The translations under genes and the position numbers were made by a program. A DNA stretch of 47,177 bases, from assembly GCA_002480525.1 (NCBI GenBank), contig DLCH01000025.1, positions 30,739 through 77,915 of the forward strand. Reading direction: 5' to 3'. The notes beneath the pieces are model-generated. The model did no database searches. It was not told the DNA's origin and was given only the letters and a program-made list of their open reading frames with translations. The stretch's first letter is position 1, and each line of letters starts with the position of its first letter. The stretch is from Gammaproteobacteria bacterium UBA7803 (lineage in GTDB: Bacteria > Pseudomonadota > Gammaproteobacteria > Pseudomonadales > Azotimanducaceae). This document shows positions 20,611 through 29,202 of the stretch, piece after piece.

Positions 20611-22331
20611 CGGGGGGCGGCCTCTGCCGCGGCGTGCACCACCTCGCCGCCGACCACGGTGGCCAGCACCCGGGCCGCCCGGATCTCCTCCGGGGCGATC
20701 CGGGTGATGTCCCGGTCCAGCACCACGAAGTCCGCCAGCTTGCCCGGCGCCAGGCTGCCCAGCCGGTCCTCGTCGAAGGCGGCCCGGGCGGCGCCCGTGG
20801 TGTAGGCGGTGAGGGCCTGCTCGACGGTGATCTTCTGGGCCGGCACCCAGCCCTCCGGGTGGGCGCCGTCCAGGGTGCGCCGGGTGACGGCGGCATAGAT
20901 GCCCTCCAGCGGCGTCGGCGGCGCCACCGGCCAGTCGCTGCCGAAGGCGACACCGGCGCCCGCGTCGAGCAGGCTGGCGAAGGCATAGGTGGTGCGGGCC
21001 CGTTGCTCGCCGATCACTTTGTCGGCCCAGCGGCCGTCGTCGATGGCGTGATAGGGCTGCATGCTGGGGATGACGTCGAGCTCGGCGAACCGGCCGACGT
21101 CGTCCGGGTGGATGTGCTGGGCGTGCTCGATGCGGAAGCGGCGGTCCCGGGGCCCGTGCTCGGCGGCGACCCGCTGGAAGATGTCGAGCAGCAGGCTGAT
21201 GGCCCGGTCCCCGATGGCGTGCACGGCCACCTGCAGCCCGCGTTCGTCGGCGGCCCGCACCCAGGCTTCCACCTCAGCCGGCTCGTTGACCAGCAGGCCC
21301 CGGTCCTCCGGGGCGTCGGTGAACGGCTCGAAGAAGGCGGCGGTGTGGGAGCCCAGGGAGCCGTCCATGAAGCCCTTCAGTCCGCCGGTGGCCAGCCAGG
21401 CGTCGCCGCGCCCATTGGCGGCCACGTCGTCCGCCAGGCGCTGCCATTCGGCCAGGGGCACGAAGGACCGGATGCGGGTCCGCAGCGTGCCGCCGGCGTG
21501 GGCGCGCCGGTAGGTGGCGAGGCTGTCGAAGTCCGCCATGTCGTGCACGGTGGTGACGCCCTGGGCGGCGACGTGAGTCATCGCCGCATCGAGCATGCGG
21601 TCGAGCTGCGCCGGCGAGGGGGCGGGCACGGCGCGGGCCACCAGGTCCATGGCGTTGTCCTTGAGCACGCCGGTGGGCGCACCGTCGGCGTCGCGGACGA
21701 TGGTGCCGCCGCTGACGTCCTCGGTGTCTGCAGTGACGCCGGCGATCGCCAGGGCCCGGGAGTTGGCGAGTGCCATGTGACCGTCCAGCCGGGTGATCCA
21801 CACCGGGTTGTCCGGCGTCACCGCATCGATCCAGTCCCGGCGCGGCAGCTCACCGCCCCAGTTCTCGTGGTCCCAGGTGCCGTTGAGGATCCATTCGCCG
21901 GGCTCGAGGTCCGCGGCGAAGGCGGCGATGCGGTCCGTGAAGGCCTGGGGCGTCGGCGCGTCGCGGAGCTGCACCGAGGCGAGCCCGTCGCCGCCCCAGA
22001 GAAAGTGCACGTGCCCGTCGACGAAGCCTGGCACCACCAGTCCGCCGGCGGCGTCGAGCCGTCGGGTATCGGCGCCGATCAGCCCGACCACGTCGGCGTC
22101 GTCGCCGACCGCCAGCAGCGTGTCGCCCTGCACTGCCAGCGCGCTCGCCCAGGGCCGCTCCGGATCGCCGGTCCAGATGCGGGCGCCGGTGACCGCGAGG
22201 GAAGCCGTCGCCGCGGGCTCGCTGGCATCCGGCGCCCGGCTGCAGCCGGCGGCGAGCAGCAGGGCAGCCAGCAGGATCGTCCAGGGGGACGCAGGCCGGG
22301 AACCGGGACGGGGACGTTGCATTCTGGACAT
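20607..22331 (-). CDS. YtcJ-like amidohydrolase, lipoprotein
   Basis: A 574-residue metal-dependent amidohydrolase. A lipoprotein signal ends LLAAGC (Cys30), so it is periplasmic, while most family members are cytoplasmic. GFVDGHVHF places the HxH pair at 107 and 109. KGFMDGSLGS, VHAIGDRA, RIEHAQHI and FGSDWPV are the later active-site landmarks of the YtcJ/metallo-dependent hydrolase group. Substrates in this group are poorly known; some act on N-formylated or ureido compounds. It is coupled by ATGA to the sialidase-like lipoprotein. A second, related enzyme closes the window (45873 onward). Confidence 0.9.
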   Translation of the reverse strand: MSRMQRPRPGSRPASPWTILLAALLLAAGCSRAPDASEPAATASLAVTGARIWTGDPERPWASALAVQGDTLLAVGDDADVVGLIGADTRRLDAAGGLVVPGFVDGHVHFLWGGDGLASVQLRDAPTPQAFTDRIAAFAADLEPGEWILNGTWDHENWGGELPRRDWIDAVTPDNPVWITRLDGHMALANSRALAIAGVTADTEDVSGGTIVRDADGAPTGVLKDNAMDLVARAVPAPSPAQLDRMLDAAMTHVAAQGVTTVHDMADFDSLATYRRAHAGGTLRTRIRSFVPLAEWQRLADDVAANGRGDAWLATGGLKGFMDGSLGSHTAAFFEPFTDAPEDRGLLVNEPAEVEAWVRAADERGLQVAVHAIGDRAISLLLDIFQRVAAEHGPRDRRFRIEHAQHIHPDDVGRFAELDVIPSMQPYHAIDDGRWADKVIGEQRARTTYAFASLLDAGAGVAFGSDWPVAPPTPLEGIYAAVTRRTLDGAHPEGWVPAQKITVEQALTAYTTGAARAAFDEDRLGSLAPGKLADFVVLDRDITRIAPEEIRAARVLATVVGGEVVHAAAEAAPR

Positions 22332-22375
22332 GGCGCTCTACGGGTCGGCAGTATCGAGCCCCATTGTCGCGGACG

Positions 22376-22395
22376 CCGGTGGCGCGCACCACCGG
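22376..22395. promoter_or_regulatory. Inverted repeat in a divergent promoter region
   Basis: A seven-base perfect inverted repeat (ccggtgg/ccaccgg, six-base spacer) lies midway between the divergent amidohydrolase and NTF2-like genes. It could be an operator, but GC-rich palindromes are common in this DNA. Confidence 0.25.
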
Positions 22396-22420
22396 TCCCG
22401 GGTTCAGTCCAGGAGTCGTC

Positions 22421-22825
22421 ATGCATCGGGACGAAGTGCTGTTCGCCAACGAAGCCTTCTATCTGGCCTTCGCCAACGCCGACTATCAGGCCATGGCCGG
22501 TATCTGGTCCGGGCGCGGGGACGTGGTGTGCGCCCATCCCGGCTGGCCGGTACTGCAGGGGCGGGACGAGGTGCTGGCGAGCTGGCGGCGCATTCTGGGC
22601 AATCCGGACCAGCCCAGGGTCAGCGTCCACGTCGCCGGGGCCCAGCCCCTCGGCGACGGGGCGGCCCTGGTGGTCTGCTACGAGACCATGGCCGGCACGG
22701 TGATGGTGGCCACCAACGTGTTCGAGCGCGAACCCGAGGGACCCCGGCTGGTGTGCCATCAGGCGGGGCTGTGCAGTGAGCCGCCCGAGCTGCCGCCCCG
22801 GCCGCCGCCGGGTTACGACGCCTGA
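22421..22825 (+). CDS. NTF2/SnoaL-like fold protein
   Basis: A 134-residue protein. ATG 22421 is chosen because caggag lies just before it and homology starts there. The pattern of an N-terminal helix (FANEAFYLAFANADYQAMAGIW), then CAHPGWPVLQGRDEVLASWRRIL and later beta strands (ALVVCYETMAGTVMVATNVFE) is that of SnoaL_3/DUF4440-type NTF2-like proteins, small cone-shaped folds used as ketosteroid-isomerase-like enzymes or binding domains. No signal peptide. It stands 55 bases before the HDOD gene, so the two may be co-transcribed. Confidence 0.75.
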   Translation: MHRDEVLFANEAFYLAFANADYQAMAGIWSGRGDVVCAHPGWPVLQGRDEVLASWRRILGNPDQPRVSVHVAGAQPLGDGAALVVCYETMAGTVMVATNVFEREPEGPRLVCHQAGLCSEPPELPPRPPPGYDA

Positions 22826-22868
22826 TCCGGCCCGTGACCGGCGCCCGATTCCCCGGGCGGCCGGTGAC

Positions 22869-22874
22869 TATACT
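22869..22874 (+). promoter_or_regulatory. -10-like hexamer, possible leaderless start of the HDOD gene
   Basis: TATACT ends seven bases before the ATG at 22881, the usual distance from a -10 to the first transcribed base. No Shine-Dalgarno sequence lies between. No good -35 is seen. Confidence 0.35.
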
Positions 22875-22880
22875 TGACGG

Positions 22881-24140
22881 ATGGCAGCTCTGGGCGTCAC
22901 TCCGGTCCGGGTCGGCACGCTGCGTCGGGTCACCTCGGATCATCCCTACTTCGCGAGCTGGGACGTCGCGCGGCTGAAGGCCGTGGAGGACTTCTGCCGG
23001 ATCGTCGAGGCGCCGCGGGCGGCCGGCATCATGGAGCTGGGCGCCATGGACCCCTACGCGTACTTCCTGCTGGAAGGGGAACTGCGGCTCGAAGCCCGGG
23101 ACGGCGGGGTGCGCACGGTGCGGGCCGGCGAGCTGGATGCGGGGTTTCCGATCGCCCATCTGCGCCCGGCGCGCTATCGCGTGCAGGCGGGCAGTGGCGC
23201 CCGCCTGCTGCGCATCGAGGGTTCTCAGCTCAAGCGTTTCGCCCCACGGCGCGGCTCCGCCCGGTTCGTGGTGGGGGATGCCTCTGTGGGCGGTTCCTGG
23301 AAGTCACATCCGCTGGTGTCGGCGATCATCCGCCACATGCGGGAGGGGCGGTTGCCGATCCCGTCGATGCCGGGGGTGGCGCTGCGCATCCGCCGCGCCC
23401 TGGCGAAGGAATCCTCGGACATGGCGGCCATCGCCGCCATCATCGGCGCCGACCCCGGCATCGCCGGACGCCTGATCCGGGTCTCCAACAGCACCGCGTT
23501 CGGCGGCCGCAGCGCCTGTGACACGGTTCAGGCCGCGCTGGTGCGGCTGGGGCTGGAACGGGCCCAGAACATGGTGCTGGTGCTGGCCACCCGGGATCTG
23601 TTCCGCACCGATGCGGCCCACCTGAAGGCCCGCATGCTGAAGTCCTGGCGCCACGCCATCGACATCGCAGCCCTGGCGGCGGTGCTGTCCCGGCTGACCC
23701 CCGGGCTCAACAGCGACCGGGGGCTGCTGGTGGGGCTGCTGCACGAGATCGGCGCGCTGCCGATCCTGCGGCTGGCGGAGGACTTTCCCGATCTGGCCGA
23801 GCGGCCGATGATTCTGGACGAGATCCTCGCCGGCCTGACGCCCGAGGTGTCCGCCGCGGTGCTCGACCAGTGGGGCATGGGCGAGGCGTTCCGGACCGCG
23901 GCGCTGCACCAGGAGAACTGGTTCCGGGATCATGACGGCGAGGCCGACTATCCCGACGTGCTGGTGGTGGCCCACCTGCACCTGATGGTGCGGGAGCGCG
24001 CCTTCCACCGGCTGCCCCGGCTGGACGAGACCCCCGCCTTCGCCCGGCTGGCCCTCGGCGGCCTGTCCCCGCAGCTCAGTCTGACCGTCCTCGACGAGGC
24101 CAGGGAGCAGGTTCAGGAGCTGCGATCGCTGCTGGCCTGA
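22881..24140 (+). CDS. HDOD signalling protein with N-terminal cyclic-nucleotide-binding-like domain
   Basis: A 419-residue protein. Residues about 20-115 look like a degenerate cNMP/cupin-like sensor (FLLEGELRLEARDGGVRTVRAGE followed by FPIAHLRP). Residues about 150-345 are an HDOD domain: LPIPSMPGVALRIRRAL, IIGADPGIAGRLIRVSNSTAFGG, and VGLLHEIGALPIL, the relic of the HD hydrolase site, which HDOD proteins usually have lost. HDOD proteins are regulators linked to c-di-GMP, motility and secretion. No output domain follows. No ribosome site is seen before the ATG (see the -10 candidate). Confidence 0.85.
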   Translation: MAALGVTPVRVGTLRRVTSDHPYFASWDVARLKAVEDFCRIVEAPRAAGIMELGAMDPYAYFLLEGELRLEARDGGVRTVRAGELDAGFPIAHLRPARYRVQAGSGARLLRIEGSQLKRFAPRRGSARFVVGDASVGGSWKSHPLVSAIIRHMREGRLPIPSMPGVALRIRRALAKESSDMAAIAAIIGADPGIAGRLIRVSNSTAFGGRSACDTVQAALVRLGLERAQNMVLVLATRDLFRTDAAHLKARMLKSWRHAIDIAALAAVLSRLTPGLNSDRGLLVGLLHEIGALPILRLAEDFPDLAERPMILDEILAGLTPEVSAAVLDQWGMGEAFRTAALHQENWFRDHDGEADYPDVLVVAHLHLMVRERAFHRLPRLDETPAFARLALGGLSPQLSLTVLDEAREQVQELRSLLA

Positions 24141-24168
24141 GGCCGACCCGCGATCGCGCCGGACGCGC

Positions 24169-24501
24169 TCAGAACCGGCGCACGAAGCGCACGCCGTCCA
24201 GCGAGAAACTCACCTGGTCCCGGTCGCCCTGCCAGATCAGCGACAACCCGTCCTCGGCGCCGCGCTGCTCCCGCTGGCCCACGTACCACGACCCGCCCAG
24301 CCGCCAGCCGTACAGCTCCGTGGCGGCGTCCAGGCGATGGGCGCCGGCGCCGAAGCCGTAGCTGCGGGCGAGGGAAACGCCTTCGAGGGTGCCGGCCTGC
24401 TGCCGGTCGGGCAGGGCGCCGGCAGCCGGCGCGTCGGCTGCCAGCGCGTTGCCGCAGCACAGCAGGGCGGCGGCGGCGGCGAGTCGGCAGGTCTGGCGCA
24501 T
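24169..24501 (-). CDS. Small exported protein of unknown function
   Basis: A 110-residue protein with a signal peptide (AAAAALLCCGNALA, cleavage near residue 21). The mature part has alternating strands (YGWRLGGSWYVGQ, GLSLIWQGDRDQVSFSLDGVRFVRRF) and ends in Phe, reminiscent of beta-barrel strands, but it is too short for a full barrel. I do not recognise the family. The ATG is preceded by ggaga. It is divergent from the acyl-CoA ligase operon and shares the palindrome-rich region with it. Confidence 0.65.
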   Translation of the reverse strand: MRQTCRLAAAAALLCCGNALAADAPAAGALPDRQQAGTLEGVSLARSYGFGAGAHRLDAATELYGWRLGGSWYVGQREQRGAEDGLSLIWQGDRDQVSFSLDGVRFVRRF

Positions 24502-24576
24502 GTCGTTTCTCCGAATCCCGGTATCCGGTAATCTGTCACGTCATCCTGCAGCCGGCGCGCAGAGAAGGGTGAAGCT

Positions 24577-24594
24577 TGCAGGATCAATCCTGCA
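24577..24594. promoter_or_regulatory. Perfect palindrome, candidate operator upstream of the acyl-CoA ligase operon
   Basis: tgcaggatcaatcctgca: an eight-base perfect inverted repeat with a two-base centre. One half (atcctgca) recurs at 24543-24550, 27 bases upstream. It lies in the 166-base divergent region, about 75 bases before the ligase start. The size and symmetry fit a TetR- or GntR-type repressor site; no regulator gene is in the window. Confidence 0.55.
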
Positions 24595-24628
24595 TCAACT
24601 TTTCTCTGCAAGTCATTGATAAAAAAGG

Positions 24629-24650
24629 CTGCATAAGATTCTTCATGCAG
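24629..24650. promoter_or_regulatory. Second inverted repeat near the ligase start
   Basis: ctgcat at 24629-24634 and atgcag at 24645-24650 are exact complements ten bases apart, sharing the tgca core with the palindrome 35 bases upstream. A TTGATA hexamer (24616-24621) and a TAAGAT (24634-24639) lie in this AT-rich stretch, so the repeat may overlap the promoter; their spacing is not standard. Confidence 0.4.
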
Positions 24651-24667
24651 TTTCCAGGACGTCGACC

Positions 24668-26296
24668 GTGCCATTCGAACTCAATATCGCCACCCTCCAG
24701 GAAGCCATCGCCGAGACGATCGGCGACCGCGAGGCCCTGGTCTTCCGCGACCGCCGCTTCAGCTACGCCCAGTGGAACGAGCGCACCCGCCGCCTCGGCA
24801 ACTACCTCCACGGGCTCGGTCTCGGCTGCCACACGCCGCGCGCCGACCTGGACGGCTGGGCATCCGGCCAGGACCATCTGGCCCTGTACCTCTACAACGG
24901 CAACGAATACCTGGAAGGCATGCTCGGCGCCTACAAGGCCCGGGTCGCGCCGTTCAACGTCAACTACCGATACGTCGACGACGAGCTGGTGTACCTGCTG
25001 AACGACGCGGGCGCCCGGGCCATCGTCTATCACGCCGAGTTCGCCCCCCGGGTCGCGGCGGTGCGCGACCGGGTGCCGACGCTCGAGCATCTGCTGCAGG
25101 TATCCGACGACAGCGGCAACGCCCTGCTGCCGGGGGCCGTCGACTACGAGGCGGCGCTTGCGGACAGCAGCCCGGAGCGCCCCGACGTCGAGTGGTCTCC
25201 GGACGATCTGTACATCCTCTACACCGGCGGCACCACCGGCATGCCCAAAGGGGTTCTGTGGCGTCAGTCGGACATTCTGTTCTCGGCCCTCGGCGGCGGC
25301 GCCCACGAGTCCCTGGCGTCGCTGGTCGAGGCCGCCGGCAACGGCGGCATGCGGATGCTGCCGGCGGCCCCGTTCATGCACGGCGCCGGCCACTGGATCG
25401 CCTTCACGGCGCTGAACGGCGGTCACACCTGCATCATCCAGGACGACGTCAAGCGCCTCGACCCGAAGGACATCTGGGGGGTGTGCGAGCGCGAGCGGGT
25501 GAATTTCCTGCAGATCGTCGGCGACGCCTTCGGCCGGCCGCTGCTCGACGAGCTGGAGCGCGGCGACTACGACCTGTCCGCGCTGCAGATCCTGCTGTCC
25601 GGCGGCGCGCCGCTGAACGCGAGCCTCAAGGCCCAGTTCCTCGAGCACGTGCCGCACCTCGCGGTGATCGACGGGCTCGGCTCCTCGGAAACCGGTGGCC
25701 AGGGGTCCCACATCTCCAGCAAGGACGCCGGTGCGGCGACGGGCCGGTTCACCCCGGGGCCGGACAACGTGATCGTCGACGAGAGCCTGAGCCGGGTGCT
25801 CGAGCCCGGTCACGAGGATCTCGGGTGGTGGGCCAAGCGGGGCCGCGTGCCGCTCGGCTACCTGGGCGACGAGGCCAAGACGAAGAAGACCTTCGTGACC
25901 ATCGACGGCGTGCGCTATGCCATCCCCGGTGACCGGGCGCGGCATCTGGCGGACGGCACCGTGGAGCTGCACGGCCGCGACTCCGTCACCATCAACTCCG
26001 GCGGCGAGAAGATCTTCGCCGAGGAAGTGGAGCACGCCATCAAACAGCATCCCGCCGTGTACGACGCGGTGGTCACGGGGCGTCCGAGCGAGCGCTGGGG
26101 CAGCGAGGTGGTCGCCGTCGTGCGCCTGAAGGACGGCATGCAGGCCAGCGAGGCGGAGCTGATCGAGTCCTGCGGCGCTCATCTGGCCCGCTACAAGCTG
26201 CCGAAGGCGGTGGTGTTCCGGGACGAGATCGCCCGGTCTCCGTCGGGCAAGGCGGACTACCGCTGGGCGCGGGCACAGGCGGAGGCGAGCCGATGA
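24668..26296 (+). CDS. Acyl-CoA synthetase, FadD19-like
   Basis: A 542-residue AMP-forming ligase that activates a carboxylic acid to its CoA thioester with ATP. The phosphate loop is YTGGTTGMPKG, followed by the acyl-pocket wording PFMHGAGHWIAF and GLGSSETGGQ; NSGGEKIFAEEVE and the C-terminal PSGKADYRW (adenylation Lys) complete the fold. HLALYLYNGNEYLEGMLGAYKARVAPFNVNYRY is wording I associate with the FadD17/FadD19 branch that handles steroid or branched side chains, so a bulky or isoprenoid acid is inferred as substrate. The GTG start has an agga site. The stop overlaps the next ATG by four bases. Confidence 0.92.
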   Translation: MPFELNIATLQEAIAETIGDREALVFRDRRFSYAQWNERTRRLGNYLHGLGLGCHTPRADLDGWASGQDHLALYLYNGNEYLEGMLGAYKARVAPFNVNYRYVDDELVYLLNDAGARAIVYHAEFAPRVAAVRDRVPTLEHLLQVSDDSGNALLPGAVDYEAALADSSPERPDVEWSPDDLYILYTGGTTGMPKGVLWRQSDILFSALGGGAHESLASLVEAAGNGGMRMLPAAPFMHGAGHWIAFTALNGGHTCIIQDDVKRLDPKDIWGVCERERVNFLQIVGDAFGRPLLDELERGDYDLSALQILLSGGAPLNASLKAQFLEHVPHLAVIDGLGSSETGGQGSHISSKDAGAATGRFTPGPDNVIVDESLSRVLEPGHEDLGWWAKRGRVPLGYLGDEAKTKKTFVTIDGVRYAIPGDRARHLADGTVELHGRDSVTINSGGEKIFAEEVEHAIKQHPAVYDAVVTGRPSERWGSEVVAVVRLKDGMQASEAELIESCGAHLARYKLPKAVVFRDEIARSPSGKADYRWARAQAEASR

Positions 26297-27468
26297 GCGA
26301 TCCGACCGGCATCGGCGACAGCCCCGAGATCGCGGAGATCCGCAGCGCCGTGCGCCAGCTCTGCGGCCGCTACGGCGAGGACTACTGGCTGGCCCTCGAT
26401 CGGGACCGTGGCTACCCGACGGAGTTCGTCCGCGAGCTGACCGAGGCGGGCTTTCTCACCGTGCTGATTCCCGAGGCGTACGGCGGCGCCGGCCTCGGCG
26501 TGCGCGAGGCGGCGGTGGTGATGGAGGAGGTCTGCCGGTCCGGCGCCCACGCCGGCGCCTGTCATGCGCAGATGTACGTCATGGGCTCGGTGCTGCGCCA
26601 CGGCAGCGAAGCGCAGAAGAAACAGTACCTGCCCGCCATTGCCGCCGGCGAGCTGCGGCTGCAGAGCTTCGGCGTCACCGAGCCGACCACGGGAACCGAC
26701 ACCACCAGCCTCAAGACGGTCGCCCGCCGGGACGGCGACGTCTACCGGATCAGCGGCCAGAAGGTGTGGATCAGCCGCATCGAGCACTCCGACCTGATGG
26801 TGCTGCTGGCCCGGACCACGCCGCGGGATCAGGTGAAGAAGAAGACCGAGGGGTTGTCGGCGTTCATCGTCGACGTCCAGGCGGCGCTGGGCAACGGCCT
26901 CACCGTCCGGCCCATCGAGTCGATGATCAACCACCATTCCTGCGAGCTGTTCTTCGACGATCTCGAGGTGCCGCGGGAGAACCTGCTCGGCGAGGAAGGC
27001 CAGGGATTCAAGGTGATCCTCGACGGCATGAACGCCGAGCGCATTCTGATCGCGGCGGAATGCGTCGGCGACGGCCTGTACTTCATCGACAAGGCGTCCG
27101 CCTACGCCACCGGGCGGGAGGTGTTCGGCCGGCCCATCGGCCAGAACCAGGGCGTGCAGTTTCCCATCGCCCGCTGCTACGCCGAGGTCCAGGCCGCCGG
27201 GCTGATGGTCGAGAAGGCGGCACGCCTGTTCGATGCCGGCGTGCCCTGCGGCGCCGAGGCCAACATGGCGAAGATGCTCGCCTCCGAGGCGTCCTGGCAC
27301 GCGGGGGACGTGTGCATGCAGACCCACGGCGGGTTCGCCTTCGCCAAGGAATATCACATCGAGCGCAAGTTCCGGGAGACCCGGCTCTACCAGATCGCGC
27401 CGATCTCCACCAATCTCATTCTGAGCTACATCGGCGAGCACGTGCTGAAGATGCCGCGCTCGTTCTGA
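26293..27468 (+). CDS. Acyl-CoA dehydrogenase with IVD-type catalytic base position
   Basis: A 391-residue FAD flavoenzyme that makes 2-enoyl-CoA. FGVTEPTTGTDTTSLKT and the VWISRIEHSDLM segment line the flavin; GREVFGRPIGQNQGVQFPIA and THGGFAFAKEYHIERKFRE are the C-terminal helical-domain signatures. At the position where most family members carry the catalytic Glu (YEGTSE), this one reads QIAPIST (367-373) and has Ala. Glu249 in MNAERI lies where isovaleryl- and long-chain acyl-CoA dehydrogenases keep their base, so it should be active with branched substrates. Coupled by ATGA to the ligase before it; the next gene follows after 40 bases. Confidence 0.92.
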   Translation: MSDPTGIGDSPEIAEIRSAVRQLCGRYGEDYWLALDRDRGYPTEFVRELTEAGFLTVLIPEAYGGAGLGVREAAVVMEEVCRSGAHAGACHAQMYVMGSVLRHGSEAQKKQYLPAIAAGELRLQSFGVTEPTTGTDTTSLKTVARRDGDVYRISGQKVWISRIEHSDLMVLLARTTPRDQVKKKTEGLSAFIVDVQAALGNGLTVRPIESMINHHSCELFFDDLEVPRENLLGEEGQGFKVILDGMNAERILIAAECVGDGLYFIDKASAYATGREVFGRPIGQNQGVQFPIARCYAEVQAAGLMVEKAARLFDAGVPCGAEANMAKMLASEASWHAGDVCMQTHGGFAFAKEYHIERKFRETRLYQIAPISTNLILSYIGEHVLKMPRSF

Positions 27469-27508
27469 GCCGATTCGCCACGCTTACCGGGACGTAACAG
27501 GAGGGACC

Positions 27509-29101
27509 ATGAGCAACGCGGTGCCGCAGGCGCTGGAAGACATCGACACCCTGGGCGATCTGACCCGCTTTCACGCCAGGGAGCGCCCGGGGGACGAGGC
27601 CATGCTGTTCGAGGGGCGGTCCACGTCCTACGCGGAGCTCGACCGGCATGCCAGCCAGGTGGCCAACGGGCTGCTGGCGGACGGCCTCCGGCCGGGCGCC
27701 CGGGTGGGCTTCATGGACAAGAACTCGGATCACTTCTACGAGATCGTGTTCGGCTGCGCCAAGTCCAACACCGTGTCCGTGGGCATCAACTGGCGCCTGG
27801 CGCCGCCGGAGGTCGCCTACATCCTCAACGACAGCCAGGCCGAGGTGCTGTTCGTCGGTCCCGACTTCTACGCCCTCGCCGAGCAGATCCGCGGCGACGT
27901 GCCGAGCTTGAAGCGCATCGTCGCCATGGAGCCGGGGCACGCCGAATGGCCGTCCTTCGAGAGCTGGCGGGACGCTCAGGACGACGGCGACCCCGGGGTG
28001 CCGGTGACCACCGACGACGTGGCCATCCAGATGTACACCAGCGGCACCACGGGTCACCCGAAGGGCGTGCAGCTCATGCACCGCTGCTTCTTCGACCTGT
28101 GGGCCTACCCGCCGGCGGACGACATGGCCTTCAACGAGTGGACCGAGGACGACGTCAATCTGGTGGCGATGCCGAGCTTCCACATCGGCGGCGTCGGCTG
28201 GGGCCTGATGGGGCTGCGTCCGGGGGCCCGCAACATCGTCGTCCGGGAATTCGATCCGGGCACCACCCTGGAGATGATTCAGACCTACGGCATCTCCAAG
28301 ATGTTTCTGGTGCCGGCGGCGATCCGCATGGTGCTGCAGCACCCGAAGGCCCGGGAAACGGACTACGCGACGGTGCGCTTCATCTGCTACGGCGCGTCGC
28401 CGATCCCGCTGGATCTGCTGCGGGAGGCCATCGAGGTGTTCCAGTGCGGCTTCGTCCAGCTCTACGGCATGACCGAGACCACCGGCTCGGCCACCTACCT
28501 GCCGCCCGAGGACCACGACCTGAACGGCAACGAGCGCATGCGCTCCGCCGGCAAGCCGTTCCCGGGCGTGAAGCTCAAGGTGGTGGACGAGGAAGGCCGG
28601 GCGCTGCCGCCGCGCCAGGTCGGCGAGATCTGCATCGCCTCACCGGTGAACATGAAGGGTTACTGGAATCTGCCGGAGGCCACGGAAAAGACGCTGGTGG
28701 ACGGCTACGTGCACACCGGCGACGCAGGCTATCTGGACGAGGACGGCTACGTGTACGTGCACGACCGCGTCAAGGACATGATCGTGTCCGGCGCCGAGAA
28801 CATCTATCCGGCGGAGGTCGAGAGCGCGCTGTTCGGACATCCGGCGGTAGCGGACGTGGCCGTGATCGGCGTGCCCGACGAGCGCTGGGGCGAGGCGGTG
28901 AAGGCCGTGGTGGTGCTCAAGCCCGGCGAGTCGGTGACGCCGGACGAGCTGGTGGGCTTCGCCCGGCAGCGGATCGCCGGTTACAAACTGCCCAAGAGCG
29001 TGGACTTCATCGACGAGCTTCCGCGCAATCCTTCGGGCAAGATTCTCAAACGCGAGCTGCGCAAACCCTACTGGGAGGGCATGGAACGTCACGTCAACTG
29101 A
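27509..29101 (+). CDS. Acyl-CoA synthetase (second AMP-forming ligase)
   Basis: A 530-residue ligase of the long/medium-chain FadD type. YTSGTTGHPKG is the phosphate loop, YGMTETTGSATYLPP the A5 motif, YVHTGDAGYLDEDGYVYVHDRVKDMI the hinge region and NPSGKILKREL the C-terminal catalytic Lys motif. Substrate is unknown. It differs clearly from the first ligase, which lacks this standard hinge wording, so the two are not a recent duplication. A caggaggg ribosome site precedes the ATG. Third gene of the acyl-CoA operon; a hairpin follows. Confidence 0.92.
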   Translation: MSNAVPQALEDIDTLGDLTRFHARERPGDEAMLFEGRSTSYAELDRHASQVANGLLADGLRPGARVGFMDKNSDHFYEIVFGCAKSNTVSVGINWRLAPPEVAYILNDSQAEVLFVGPDFYALAEQIRGDVPSLKRIVAMEPGHAEWPSFESWRDAQDDGDPGVPVTTDDVAIQMYTSGTTGHPKGVQLMHRCFFDLWAYPPADDMAFNEWTEDDVNLVAMPSFHIGGVGWGLMGLRPGARNIVVREFDPGTTLEMIQTYGISKMFLVPAAIRMVLQHPKARETDYATVRFICYGASPIPLDLLREAIEVFQCGFVQLYGMTETTGSATYLPPEDHDLNGNERMRSAGKPFPGVKLKVVDEEGRALPPRQVGEICIASPVNMKGYWNLPEATEKTLVDGYVHTGDAGYLDEDGYVYVHDRVKDMIVSGAENIYPAEVESALFGHPAVADVAVIGVPDERWGEAVKAVVVLKPGESVTPDELVGFARQRIAGYKLPKSVDFIDELPRNPSGKILKRELRKPYWEGMERHVN

Positions 29102-29117
29102 CGGGCGGCCGGTCCCG

Positions 29118-29134
29118 GGGTGCGCGGCGCACCC
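29118..29134 (+). terminator. Hairpin after the second ligase gene
   Basis: A six-base stem gggtgc/gcaccc with a five-base loop, 17 bases after the stop codon and without a T-run. It may partly separate the ligase genes from ppa. Confidence 0.3.
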
Positions 29135-29202
29135 TCGCTCGGCATTCGTGACGGGCGGCATCTGTGAAATTCGGTACTTGTGATGGATGGAGGTAGTTCC
29201 GC

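Noticed and set aside
26293..27468. Acyl-CoA dehydrogenase as a pseudoenzyme because the usual Glu is missing
   Set aside because: Glu249 occupies the alternative base position known in isovaleryl- and long-chain acyl-CoA dehydrogenases.
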